Assembly: GCF_014651615.1 (NCBI RefSeq)
Contig: NZ_BMXF01000006.1
Location: forward strand, 124,001 to 188,000
DNA from: Persicitalea jodogahamensis
Lineage (GTDB): Bacteria; Bacteroidota; Bacteroidia; Cytophagales; Spirosomataceae
Direction: 5' to 3'
Length of the DNA: 64,000 nt
The position numbers and the translations under genes are program-made. Below, piece by piece: positions 8,151 through 16,902 of the stretch (position 1 is its first letter; every line of letters begins with the position of its first letter). The notes below the pieces were generated by a model. It was not told the origin of the DNA. It did no database searches and saw only the letters and a program-made list of their open reading frames with translations.

Positions 8151-9896
8151 ATGTTTTATAAAATAGTAAAAACCTTCGTGGGTGCGGCAATGCTGGCGTG
8201 GACGCTGGGTGTGATGCCTTGCGAGGCCCAAAAGCGCAAGCGTGATAAAGATAAGGAAACGCCGGAAAAGGACATCGCGACCCGCCTGGAAGACGAGGGG
8301 ACGGCTATCGAGGGCATGAAGTATATGATGATGGACGAGCCGTCACGGGCGCTTCCTGTCTTCGAAAAGCTGGTAGACATGAGCCCGAACGATCCGGCAA
8401 GCCATTTTATGCTGGCCTCGGCCCTGCTGAAACTCGACCGCGCCGCCGAAGCCTTGCCCCACGCCAAGCTGGCTTATGAAGCGGAACCCGAAAACGCGTA
8501 TTACATCGAACAGCTATCGGAGGTTTTTACCAAACAGAAAAAATACGGTGAGGCTGCCAAGTTGTTCGAAGTTCTGGTAAAGAAAGACCCTTCCAGTATT
8601 CCTTACGGCGTGGAACTGGCGGCCATGTACATTTTCAGTGATCAGTTTGACAAGGCCATCGACACCTACGACCGTCTGGAAAAGGCCGTGGGCGTCACCG
8701 AAGAAATCACGCATCAGAAGCAGCAGCTTTACCTGCGCGACAACAAAATAGATAAGGCTATCGAAGAGGCCCAGAAACTGATCGCTGCCGAACCCGCCGA
8801 GCTCACTTACCGGTTAGAACTGGCCGAACTACTCATGGCCAACGACCTTATCGACGAAGCCGTGGCCCCGCTGGAAGAGGCGCTACGCCTCAATCCCGAC
8901 GAGGCGCAGGCCCATGTGCTACTGGCCGATATCTACCGCCGAAAGGGTGATGTCGAGAAAACCAACCGTGAGTTGCAGGTAGTTTTTGCCAATCCCAACC
9001 TTGATGCCGAACCCAAAGTACGTGTGCTGACGGGCTACCTGACCATGCTGAAAACTGACAAAGACCGCGACGATGCCGTGAATCTGGCGAAGCAGTTGGT
9101 CGAGACGCACCCCAATGAAGCCCGCTCGTACGTGCTATACGGCGATTTGCTGGTGAAGCAAGGCAAGAAAGCTGAGGCCCGTGATACGTATGTAAAGGCT
9201 GCGCGTATCAACAGCTCCATCTATGAAGTCTGGGGAGCGGTTCTGCAACTGGACGGTGAACTCAATCAGGTGGACAGCCTGCTGGCGCACTCCGAGCTGG
9301 CGCTGGAAATGTTTCCCAATCAGGGCATGATCTGGTATTCCAATGGCTCGGCGCAACTGATGAAGCGCAACTACAAGCGGGCCGTGTCGTCGCTGGAAGA
9401 AAGCCGCCGCCTGATCGACAACCCAGAAATGAAGTTGCTCATCAACGCCCAGCTCGGCGATGCCTACAATGGCCTGAAAGACAACGAAAAGTCGGACGCG
9501 GCCTATGAGCTGGTGTTGAAGGACGATCCCGATAACGATCACGTGCTCAACAATTACAGCTACTTCCTGTCGCTGCGTAAGGAAAAATTGGAACTGGCGC
9601 AGCAGATGTCGGAGCGCCTGGTACTGAAAAATCCTGACGATCCCACTTTTCTGGATACTCACGCCTGGGTACTTTACGTGCGGAAAGACTACAAGAAAGC
9701 CAAACAGATTTTGGAAAAAGCCGTGCAGGCTCCACAAGGTGTGAGTGGCACCATTGTAGAACACTATGGCGACGTGCTTTTTCAGCTCGGCGAACGTGAA
9801 AAGGCCGTTGAGCAGTGGAACAAAGCCAAGAAAATGGGGGAAACCAGCGATCAGTTAGAAAAGAAAATTGCCACCGGCACGCTGCATGAACAGTAA
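8151..9896 (+). CDS. Exported TPR-repeat protein
   Basis: 581 residues from the ATG at 8151; an upstream TTG at 8079 is less likely because it overlaps the -7 box and lacks a signal-like start. The N-terminus MFYKIVKTFVGAAMLAWTLG...CEAQ is a signal peptide. After a lysine/glutamate-rich linker comes a long row of tetratricopeptide repeats (for instance ALPVFEKLVDMSPNDPASHF, then repeats through ALEMFPNQ and LNNYSYFLSLRKEKLELAQ). TPR arrays mediate protein contacts; here probably in the periplasm or outer membrane. The DUF4292 lipoprotein gene overlaps its end and an EnvC-like gene follows, so a shared envelope role is likely. Confidence 0.88.
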   Translation: MFYKIVKTFVGAAMLAWTLGVMPCEAQKRKRDKDKETPEKDIATRLEDEGTAIEGMKYMMMDEPSRALPVFEKLVDMSPNDPASHFMLASALLKLDRAAEALPHAKLAYEAEPENAYYIEQLSEVFTKQKKYGEAAKLFEVLVKKDPSSIPYGVELAAMYIFSDQFDKAIDTYDRLEKAVGVTEEITHQKQQLYLRDNKIDKAIEEAQKLIAAEPAELTYRLELAELLMANDLIDEAVAPLEEALRLNPDEAQAHVLLADIYRRKGDVEKTNRELQVVFANPNLDAEPKVRVLTGYLTMLKTDKDRDDAVNLAKQLVETHPNEARSYVLYGDLLVKQGKKAEARDTYVKAARINSSIYEVWGAVLQLDGELNQVDSLLAHSELALEMFPNQGMIWYSNGSAQLMKRNYKRAVSSLEESRRLIDNPEMKLLINAQLGDAYNGLKDNEKSDAAYELVLKDDPDNDHVLNNYSYFLSLRKEKLELAQQMSERLVLKNPDDPTFLDTHAWVLYVRKDYKKAKQILEKAVQAPQGVSGTIVEHYGDVLFQLGEREKAVEQWNKAKKMGETSDQLEKKIATGTLHEQ

Positions 9897-10698
9897 AATC
9901 CTCTGGCTGCTGGCGTTCGCAGTTCTCGGTCTGTCGTCTTGCAAGAACCGTAAAAACAAAGCCATCCCCGGCACCGAATCCACCCAGCCCGATTCGCTGA
10001 CCGCCGGTCTGGTACCTTTCGATGAGCGCAAGGGTACTTTCGAGATTCAGGAAATCGACTTCGATTACCTGACTGCCAAATCGAAGTTTTCTTTCAAAAG
10101 CAGCAAACAGGACATTGACAACGCCAACATCAACCTGCGCGTTAAGAAAGACAGCCTGATCTGGTTTTCAGTAACGGCGATGGGCTTTGAAGTAGCACGG
10201 GGCCTTATTTCGCCGCAGGAAATTGTGGTTCTGGACAAATTCCACAAAGACTACTTCCAGTTCAGCTACCCGCAGTTGAGCCGCCAGTTTAAGTTTGACC
10301 TCAGCTACGCGCTGCTGCAATCTTTGCTCACCGGCAATCTGCCCTTCCCGCGTCAGCCCGGCCAGAATCTCTACCGTTCCGGCGATGCGATCCTGCTCCG
10401 CCAGAACGCTGGACCCATCACCGTGAATAGCTATATAGGCGAAAGTGACCGCAAACTGGAGCGGGTGAAAGCCGTGGACCCTCTATCCCAAAACACGCTG
10501 TCGCTGGACTACACTGACTTCAAGCAACTCGAAAAGTACCTCTTCCCTTTCGCCGGTCTGATCGTTTTAAACACAAAACCAGCTCCCGACCAGCCGTTCG
10601 TCCAAACCGAAATCCGTCTTGAACATAGCCGCGTGGATCTGACTAAGGACAATCCCGGTTTTCCCTTTTCGATTCCGGATAGCTACGAACGGAAGTAA
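9886..10698 (+). CDS. DUF4292 lipoprotein
   Basis: 270 residues from ATG 9886, which overlaps the TPR gene's end by 11 bases; an upstream in-frame TTG at 9868 is unlikely because the lipoprotein signal starts at MNSKILWLLAFAVLGLSSC. The lipobox LSSC predicts a lipidated cysteine, then a polar linker. The body has the pattern of DUF4292 (FDYLTAKSKFSF, LIWFSVTAMGFEVARGLI, FQFSYPQLSRQF), a family resembling LolA/LolB-type beta folds that carry lipoproteins or lipid. Function is not proven. Overlap with the TPR gene implies translational coupling. Confidence 0.85.
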   Translation: MNSKILWLLAFAVLGLSSCKNRKNKAIPGTESTQPDSLTAGLVPFDERKGTFEIQEIDFDYLTAKSKFSFKSSKQDIDNANINLRVKKDSLIWFSVTAMGFEVARGLISPQEIVVLDKFHKDYFQFSYPQLSRQFKFDLSYALLQSLLTGNLPFPRQPGQNLYRSGDAILLRQNAGPITVNSYIGESDRKLERVKAVDPLSQNTLSLDYTDFKQLEKYLFPFAGLIVLNTKPAPDQPFVQTEIRLEHSRVDLTKDNPGFPFSIPDSYERK

Positions 10699-10728
10699 AG
10701 GGGGCGGGCTAAAAACCATAACTCTGCT

Positions 10729-10736
10729 TACCTTTG
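10729..10736 (+). promoter_or_regulatory. -7 box for the EnvC-like gene
   Basis: TACCTTTG, exact match, 54 bases before the ATG at 10790. The gene therefore may be read on its own as well as from upstream. Confidence 0.55.
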
Positions 10737-10789
10737 CGGAATAAAAGGGGTACGTCCCAACGGCGGGGCCGTCCTTACGTGACAATTCT

Positions 10790-12133
10790 ATGCGTTTTCA
10801 AAGGATATTGTATAAAAATCTGGTTTGTCTTCTCCTGCTGACGTTTGGCTACGTTGCGCCCCTTATGGCTCAGAAAAGCCGCCAGCAGCTCGAAAAAGAA
10901 AAACAGGAGAACGCTCAGAAGATCAAAAGCATCCAGAGCATCCTGAACAAAACGGCTTCCGAGAAGAAAGTCAGTGTGGGGCAGCTGCAGGCTATCAATC
11001 AGCAGGTGACCACCCAGAAAAAACAGATCAACCTACTGTCAGACGATCTGCGCCTGCTCGATTCGGAACTGAAAAGTCTGGAAAAAGCCCGCCGCGAACT
11101 GGCTAACGATCTGGCCAAGCTCAAAAAAGAGTACGGACAGATGATTTACGAAGCCGCCAAGCGCAATACGTATCTCAGTCAATTGGTATTCCTGTTTTCG
11201 GCAGAAAACTTCAACCAGCTGGTGCTGCGGTACAAGTACCTCCAGCAATATACCGAAGCCCGGCAGGGCCAAGTAAGGCAAATGGAAAAAGTGCAGCAGG
11301 AACTCGTCGCCAAGCGGCAGCGGATTACCGCCAAGCAGCAACAGCAAAAAACCGTACTGGCCTCGCGGGTGGAGGAAGCGCAGAAACTCACCGTCCTGCA
11401 AGCCAAACAGGATGAGGTAGTTAAAGAGCTCTCCCAAAAAGAAGCCCAACTCCGTGCCGAACTCGTGGCCAATCGCCGCGCCGCCGCCACGCTGGAAGCC
11501 AACCTCCGCCGACTGATCGAGCGCGAAATGCGTGAACGTGCCGAACGGGAGCGCCGCGAGCGGCTGGCCCGCGAGAAAGCGGAACGCGAACGTCTGGCCC
11601 GCGAAAAAGCCAAACGCGAAGAGGCTATTGCAGCAGGTGAAGTACCCCCGCCCGCCGCGGAGCCTGCCAAACCTGCAGAACCCGTCAATGCGGGCGGTAT
11701 GACGGATGAGGAAGTCAAACTAGCCTCATCGTTTAAGGCATCGCAGGCGCGGCTGCCGTGGCCCGCCCGGGGGTTTGTGTCGGATCACTTCGGGCGCAAG
11801 GAGCATCCTGTGCTACGCGGCGTGATCGTCGACAATCTTGGAATCGATATTCAGACTGCCGCCAACGAGCCCGTGCGGTCGGTTTATGATGGTACTGTAC
11901 TGGACGTAACCGCAATGCCGGGCATGAACAACGTCATCGCCATTCAGCACGGGGAATATATGACGGTATACGCCAAGTTGGCTAGCGTATCGGTGCGAGC
12001 CGGGCAGAAAGTGAAAGCGCGTGAGAGCATCGGTACGGTCGCTGCCGACGGCGAAGGCACATCTTCGTTGCAATTTCAGGTTTGGAAAAACACTACCCGC
12101 CTGAATCCCGAACAGTGGCTTTTGCGACGCTGA
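10790..12133 (+). CDS. EnvC-like murein hydrolase activator, degenerate LytM (M23) domain
   Basis: 447 residues. Signal peptide at the start (MRFQRILYKNLVCLLLLTFG...LMAQ), then a long coiled coil to about residue 280 that is very rich in Gln, Glu, Lys and Arg, a Pro/Ala linker, and a LytM/M23 domain in the last 130 residues. The catalytic residues are missing: the first zinc motif HxGxD reads NLGID, the Y-H-L site reads YAKL, and HLHF reads SLQF. This matches EnvC of E. coli, which does not cut peptidoglycan but activates amidases at the division site. In this phylum the partner would be an N-acetylmuramoyl-L-alanine amidase elsewhere in the genome. Confidence 0.87.
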   Translation: MRFQRILYKNLVCLLLLTFGYVAPLMAQKSRQQLEKEKQENAQKIKSIQSILNKTASEKKVSVGQLQAINQQVTTQKKQINLLSDDLRLLDSELKSLEKARRELANDLAKLKKEYGQMIYEAAKRNTYLSQLVFLFSAENFNQLVLRYKYLQQYTEARQGQVRQMEKVQQELVAKRQRITAKQQQQKTVLASRVEEAQKLTVLQAKQDEVVKELSQKEAQLRAELVANRRAAATLEANLRRLIEREMRERAERERRERLAREKAERERLAREKAKREEAIAAGEVPPPAAEPAKPAEPVNAGGMTDEEVKLASSFKASQARLPWPARGFVSDHFGRKEHPVLRGVIVDNLGIDIQTAANEPVRSVYDGTVLDVTAMPGMNNVIAIQHGEYMTVYAKLASVSVRAGQKVKARESIGTVAADGEGTSSLQFQVWKNTTRLNPEQWLLRR

Positions 12134-12202
12134 CCTCATGGCAACGGCCAACCGTCCCTGTACCCTGTCTGGGGAGGCGCGCAATGTCTGGAATTTGATT
12201 AA

Positions 12203-12904
<702 letters not shown>

Positions 12905-12930
12905 TATTTTCATCCTTCAATCAAGAAAAA

Positions 12931-13752
12931 ATGTCCGTTAACAGAGCCACCGATATCAAGCGCGTCACGACGCATATCATTCAGGAAATGAAAACGCGGG
13001 GGGAGAAAATCTCCTGTCTCACCGCTTACGACTACTCAATGGGTGGCATCGTGGACGCCGCCGGGGTAGAGCTGATTCTGGTGGGTGATTCGGCCTCCAA
13101 CGTCATGGCGGGCCACGAAACTACTCTGCCCATCACGCTGGATCAGATGATCTACCACGCTGCCTCGGTGGTGCGGGCCGTCAGCCGGGCGCTGGTGGTG
13201 GTAGATTTGCCGTTTGGCTCGTACCAGGGCAATTCGGAAGAAGCCCTGCGGTCGGCGATTCGGATCATGAAAGAATCCGGTGCCCACGCCGTAAAACTGG
13301 AAGGCGGGCTGGAAGTGAAGGAATCCATCATGCGTATCCTGAGCGCGGGTGTCCCGGTCATGGGGCATCTGGGTTTGACGCCACAGTCTATCTATAAATT
13401 CGGTACTTACACGGTGCGGGCCAAGGAAGAGGAGGAAGCCCAAAAGTTGCTGGATGATGCCAAACTACTGGACGAAATCGGCTGCTTTGCCGTAGTGCTG
13501 GAAAAAATCCCGGCGGCGCTGACGAAACAAGCCTCCGAAAGCATCACCATTCCTACGATTGGTATCGGAGCTGGTCCCCACGCCGATGGGCAAATTCTGG
13601 TGTTGCATGATATGTTGGGCATCAACAAGGAATTCAAGCCGCGTTTTCTGCGTCGTTACGCTGACTTGGACTCGATTATGCACGATGCTATCGCGCAATA
13701 TGTGAAGGATGTGAAGAGTGAGTCGTTTCCGAATGAGAAGGAGTCGTATTGA
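12931..13752 (+). CDS. panB: 3-methyl-2-oxobutanoate hydroxymethyltransferase
   Basis: 273 residues. PanB transfers a hydroxymethyl group from 5,10-methylene-THF to 2-oxoisovalerate, the first step to pantothenate and CoA. Family blocks are all present: [25 protein letters not shown] (binding and metal ligand), [39 protein letters not shown] and [22 protein letters not shown] near the end. It needs a divalent metal and works in the cytoplasm. No panC or panD lies in the window. The gene closes just before a more AT-rich stretch. Confidence 0.96.
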   Translation: MSVNRATDIKRVTTHIIQEMKTRGEKISCLTAYDYSMGGIVDAAGVELILVGDSASNVMAGHETTLPITLDQMIYHAASVVRAVSRALVVVDLPFGSYQGNSEEALRSAIRIMKESGAHAVKLEGGLEVKESIMRILSAGVPVMGHLGLTPQSIYKFGTYTVRAKEEEEAQKLLDDAKLLDEIGCFAVVLEKIPAALTKQASESITIPTIGIGAGPHADGQILVLHDMLGINKEFKPRFLRRYADLDSIMHDAIAQYVKDVKSESFPNEKESY

Positions 13753-13891
13753 TTTCGGGGTTTGTAATTTTCTTTGAGAATTACGAAAACCTTAGGTAAA
13801 TTATCAGGCATAGAAATATTTAATACAAAACAAATTTGCAGAGCACGAGTAAGGTCAAAAGGTTTTAACAATCACCTAAACGCTTAACAGA

Positions 13892-14398
13892 ATGAAAAAG
13901 CAACTTATCATTTTTGCATTTACTCTGTGTATTGCTTGCAAACACGATTCTCCGAGTGTTCAACCTGTACTTGCTCCCGATGCTGCCAAAGTCATAGCAG
14001 GCACATACACGGCTAACATATTTCGTATTCCTGATATAAAGTCCTATCCCATCAATGGCAAGACGATCACATTACACATAGAGCGAATTTCACCTGACAC
14101 AGTACGAGTTAGAGTGCAAGCTCCTGCTAACGGCTTCTACTCTCCTGCCAGAGACACAACCTATAATAAAGTCTATGTGCTTACAAAGCCACAAGGGTAC
14201 TATTTAACGTTGGAAACAGATGCAACCCAACCGAACAATCAGTTAGGAAGCGAACTTGTTTTTGCGCCACCTTTTCCACCTGATAGCTCACCGAATTGGG
14301 CTTCTTACATTTTCCCTCCCCCAAGTTATACGAGTGGTACGTCAGAATTACCAAATTATGTAGCTCGTGTATCGGTTGAGTTTAAAAAAACCAATTGA
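13892..14398 (+). CDS. Small lipoprotein of unknown function
   Basis: 168 residues. The N-terminus MKKQLIIFAFTLCIACKHD reads as a lipoprotein signal with lipidation at the cysteine of CIAC. The rest is a soluble, probably beta-rich domain (GTYTANIFRIPDIKSYPIN, then ITLHIERISPDTVRVRV) with no family I recognise; the pattern resembles small immunoglobulin-like or lipocalin-like lipoproteins but this is only an impression. Base use is clearly more AT-rich than in neighbouring genes. It is followed by a hairpin and another unknown lipoprotein. Confidence 0.65.
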   Translation: MKKQLIIFAFTLCIACKHDSPSVQPVLAPDAAKVIAGTYTANIFRIPDIKSYPINGKTITLHIERISPDTVRVRVQAPANGFYSPARDTTYNKVYVLTKPQGYYLTLETDATQPNNQLGSELVFAPPFPPDSSPNWASYIFPPPSYTSGTSELPNYVARVSVEFKKTN

Positions 14399-14412
14399 AA
14401 TATTTTTCACTA

Positions 14413-14433
14413 TGGGCTGTGGGACACAGCCCA
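14413..14433 (+). terminator. Hairpin after the first small lipoprotein gene
   Basis: TGGGCTGTG-GGA-CACAGCCCA, nine perfect pairs, 15 bases after the stop codon. There is no T run, so it may be a transcript-end structure rather than a classic terminator. Confidence 0.45.
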
Positions 14434-14516
14434 CGGAGCAGAGGCATTTATTGGCGAGGATTGCTAAATATGAACTCGCTTATAAAATACCAATATCAGG
14501 ACATTAAACGAATGGT

Positions 14517-15083
14517 ATGAAAAGCAAACTGTTAATAACTCTAATGAGTGCTCTCCTTTTTAGCCAGTGTTCAGTAGATAGGGGCTTTGTTCCAAAGGTA
14601 GATGAGCAAACCAGAATAGAATACCTCACAAAGTTGGTACCACACATAACTGGTACATTTGATATGAGGAAAGTTCAGATAAAACGCCAAAACATTACGC
14701 CTCTTGCAGAATTCAAGCTAGATAGGGATACAACGCTTACCGATTTTGCCACATTGACTCTGGCGCTGGCTCCTGTACAATACGGTTCTGAGCCCAAGCA
14801 GTATGAAGGAGAAGTTCGATACAAGGCGAAAAAGTACCCAGTGCGGTTTGATTTGATAACTGGCCCCTGGCTTTACAATCAGAAGGGGAAAGGGTCAAAG
14901 GCTTATTTCCTTGTCCAGTATAACTATCCTGTTGGTACATCTCACCTTGTGGAAGATGAAGAGCGCTTCCTTGAACAAATCGGGCTTGTATCGGGTAATT
15001 TTTCCCTGGAAACTATGTCGGGACCCATGATTTGGAAGGGATCAGAAAGAGCAATCGAGCAAATTGATTTTGTCAGGAGATAG
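14517..15083 (+). CDS. Small lipoprotein of unknown function
   Basis: 188 residues. Signal peptide with lipobox (MKSKLLITLMSALLFSQCSV, lipidated Cys near 18). The mature part has no family I recognise; it shows strands such as EGEVRYKAKKYPVRFDLITG and a closing ERAIEQIDFVRR. Like the lipoprotein gene upstream it is AT-rich compared with the surrounding genes and has no paralogue in the window. Function unknown; an envelope location is likely. Confidence 0.65.
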   Translation: MKSKLLITLMSALLFSQCSVDRGFVPKVDEQTRIEYLTKLVPHITGTFDMRKVQIKRQNITPLAEFKLDRDTTLTDFATLTLALAPVQYGSEPKQYEGEVRYKAKKYPVRFDLITGPWLYNQKGKGSKAYFLVQYNYPVGTSHLVEDEERFLEQIGLVSGNFSLETMSGPMIWKGSERAIEQIDFVRR

Positions 15084-15197
15084 AATTATTCCCAGAGCAG
15101 AAGTCTATGCGTTTTATCTAAGCTCCTGAAAAAAGCCGTTTGCCATATAATTAGTTACAGAACCCCAACAACGCATCACTCAACATATTACCAATCC

Positions 15198-15929
15198 ATG
15201 TCCAGGCAACCTTTCAAAGTAATCTACGAAGACAACCACCTCATCATTGTCAATAAAACGGCAGGTGTGCTGGTGCAGGGCGATAAAACCGGAGATGTGA
15301 GTCTGCTGGAACTGGTGAAGAAATACATCAAGGACAAGTACGACAAGCCGGGAGCCGTTTTCCTGGGTACCGTTCACCGCATCGACCGACCCGTGAGCGG
15401 TTTGGTAGTTTTTGCCCGTACTTCGAAGGCATTAGAACGGATGAACGAGTTGTTCCGCAAGCGCGACATTCAGAAAACCTACTGGGCCATCGTGCGCCGC
15501 CGTCCGGCCCAACCCAAGGGCAAGCTGGTACATTGGCTCTCGAAAGATACCAAGCGCAATGTTACCACGGCCTTCGACTACGAAGCGCCGGGCAGCCAAA
15601 AGGCTGAATTGACCTACCGCGTGCTGGGAGAGGTGAATAAATTTTTCCTGCTGGAAGTGACGCCGATCACGGGGCGTCCGCACCAGATCCGGGTGCAGTT
15701 GGCCAGCATGGGCAGCCCCATCCGGGGTGATGTGAAGTATGGCTACGACCGACCCAATACCGACGGCAGCATCAACCTCCACGCCCGCCGGCTCTACTTC
15801 GAGCATCCGGTCAAGAAAGAACCCATTCTTATCAGGGCAGGGTTACCGGTAGATGCCTTCTGGGAGGAATTCCTGCCGCTGGACACGGAAAAAATCGATC
15901 TGGACAAACTAAAGTACCTGTACGAATAA
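15198..15929 (+). CDS. RluA-family 23S rRNA/tRNA pseudouridine synthase
   Basis: 243 residues, the short single-domain form without an S4 RNA-binding domain. Catalytic motif HRIDRPVSGLVVFA (the Asp attacks uridine) near residue 55, and further family motifs GKLVHWL, KAELTYRVL, GRPHQIRVQLA, GDVKYG and LHARRLYF. It isomerises a uridine in RNA; which RNA cannot be said. RluC, RluD and RluA-like branches are all possible. The start ATG at 15198 matches the family N-terminus (VIYEDNHLIIVNKTAGVLVQ). Confidence 0.92.
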   Translation: MSRQPFKVIYEDNHLIIVNKTAGVLVQGDKTGDVSLLELVKKYIKDKYDKPGAVFLGTVHRIDRPVSGLVVFARTSKALERMNELFRKRDIQKTYWAIVRRRPAQPKGKLVHWLSKDTKRNVTTAFDYEAPGSQKAELTYRVLGEVNKFFLLEVTPITGRPHQIRVQLASMGSPIRGDVKYGYDRPNTDGSINLHARRLYFEHPVKKEPILIRAGLPVDAFWEEFLPLDTEKIDLDKLKYLYE

Positions 15930-15998
15930 AGGCCAGCACAATTTTTTAAAAAATAAAAGGCAAGCTAATATTCATAAAGTACCCTGACCACTACTCAA

Positions 15999-16340
15999 AT
16001 GGCCGAAAGCCGACTGCCAAAAGCCAGCTTCTGGCAAAAACTCAAAGATCGCTGGAATGTCCAAAGCGGCTGGGACGTAGCCGTGATTCTGCTGGTCTTT
16101 GCCTGCACAGGGTTTTCAATTCTCTATCTAAAAAAAATCCTATACGGCTGGATGGGGGTTACGGCCGCCTCACCGGGGTGGTTGCGGTGGCTGCTGGCAA
16201 TCGTGGTGGTTTTGCCGTTGTATCAGGTAGTATTGCTGATGTGGGGCTGGCTGCTGGGGAATTTTGACTTTTTCTGGGCCTTCGAAAAAAGAATGATAGC
16301 CCGACTGAGCGGGCTATTTGGGAAAAAGCAAAAACAGTAA
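15999..16340 (+). CDS. Small membrane protein (DUF6787-like)
   Basis: 113 residues with two membrane helices, roughly 25-48 and 62-88, and basic ends. The block KLKDRWNVQSGWDVAVILLVFACTG and a closing FDFFWAFEKRM are typical of a small family widespread in Bacteroidota that I believe is named DUF6787; I am not certain of the number. No function known. It lies about 70 bases after the pseudouridine synthase gene and could share its transcript. The next small ORF faces it, 10 bases away. Confidence 0.7.
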   Translation: MAESRLPKASFWQKLKDRWNVQSGWDVAVILLVFACTGFSILYLKKILYGWMGVTAASPGWLRWLLAIVVVLPLYQVVLLMWGWLLGNFDFFWAFEKRMIARLSGLFGKKQKQ

Positions 16341-16350
16341 AAGAATTAAA

Positions 16351-16515
16351 TCATGACTCGATATCGAGGATCATGCGTTGGGCCATAGTACCCACCATGT
16401 TGACGATACCCTGCAAGGCACCGAATACCAAACACAGGGGCAGAATGACGGGCAGGAAGATAATCCACTGGATGGCCATCGCGTAGTTTAACTTCTTCAA
16501 AGGGGGTAGTTTCAT
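16351..16515 (-). CDS. Very small membrane protein
   Basis: 54 residues from the ATG at 16515 (MKLPPLKKLNYAMAIQWIIF); an upstream ATG at 16542 would add nine less plausible residues. One or two hydrophobic stretches (about 17-40), an Ile/Asp/Glu/Ser C-terminus and no cysteine. The hydrophobic pattern after a short basic start is typical of a real small membrane protein, and it is convergent with the DUF6787-like gene. No family recognised, so it is less sure than its neighbours. Confidence 0.5.
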   Translation of the reverse strand: MKLPPLKKLNYAMAIQWIIFLPVILPLCLVFGALQGIVNMVGTMAQRMILDIES

Positions 16516-16902
16516 CGTCTGAGGGATTTTAGGGTGACACATTTACAGCAGCACATTCATTCAATTAGTGTGTCTCTCAATAGCCGTGCCAAAAATCATT
16601 CGGCATTCCAAGTTTTCTTAAAATTAATATTGAGTTAATCATATAACAACGGGGCAAGGAAGAAGTTTCCGGAATCTACTGAAAAGTTTTCAACAAAACT
16701 TTTGAAAATAAAAGCGTTTATTTGTCAACAACGATTTTGGGCCAATCTGCTGACAGGATTGGTTGCCGATTATTGGACAAATACCACGATTCGCTGGATT
16801 CATCTGCCATCTTCATTTTTCTCGCGGATGCGCTGGTGACTATCGCCAAGGACCAAAGCACTACGGCATACCGGCTCCACACTTCAAATTTTAAGCTAGT
16901 TA
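16516..16902. other. Intergenic stretch before mutL, with an inverted repeat
   Basis: No gene is visible in this stretch of nearly 390 bases. It contains a perfect inverted repeat AAAAGTTTT-CAAC-AAAACTTTT (16682-16690 with 16695-16703). I find no exact TAnnTTTG box for mutL. Confidence 0.5.
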
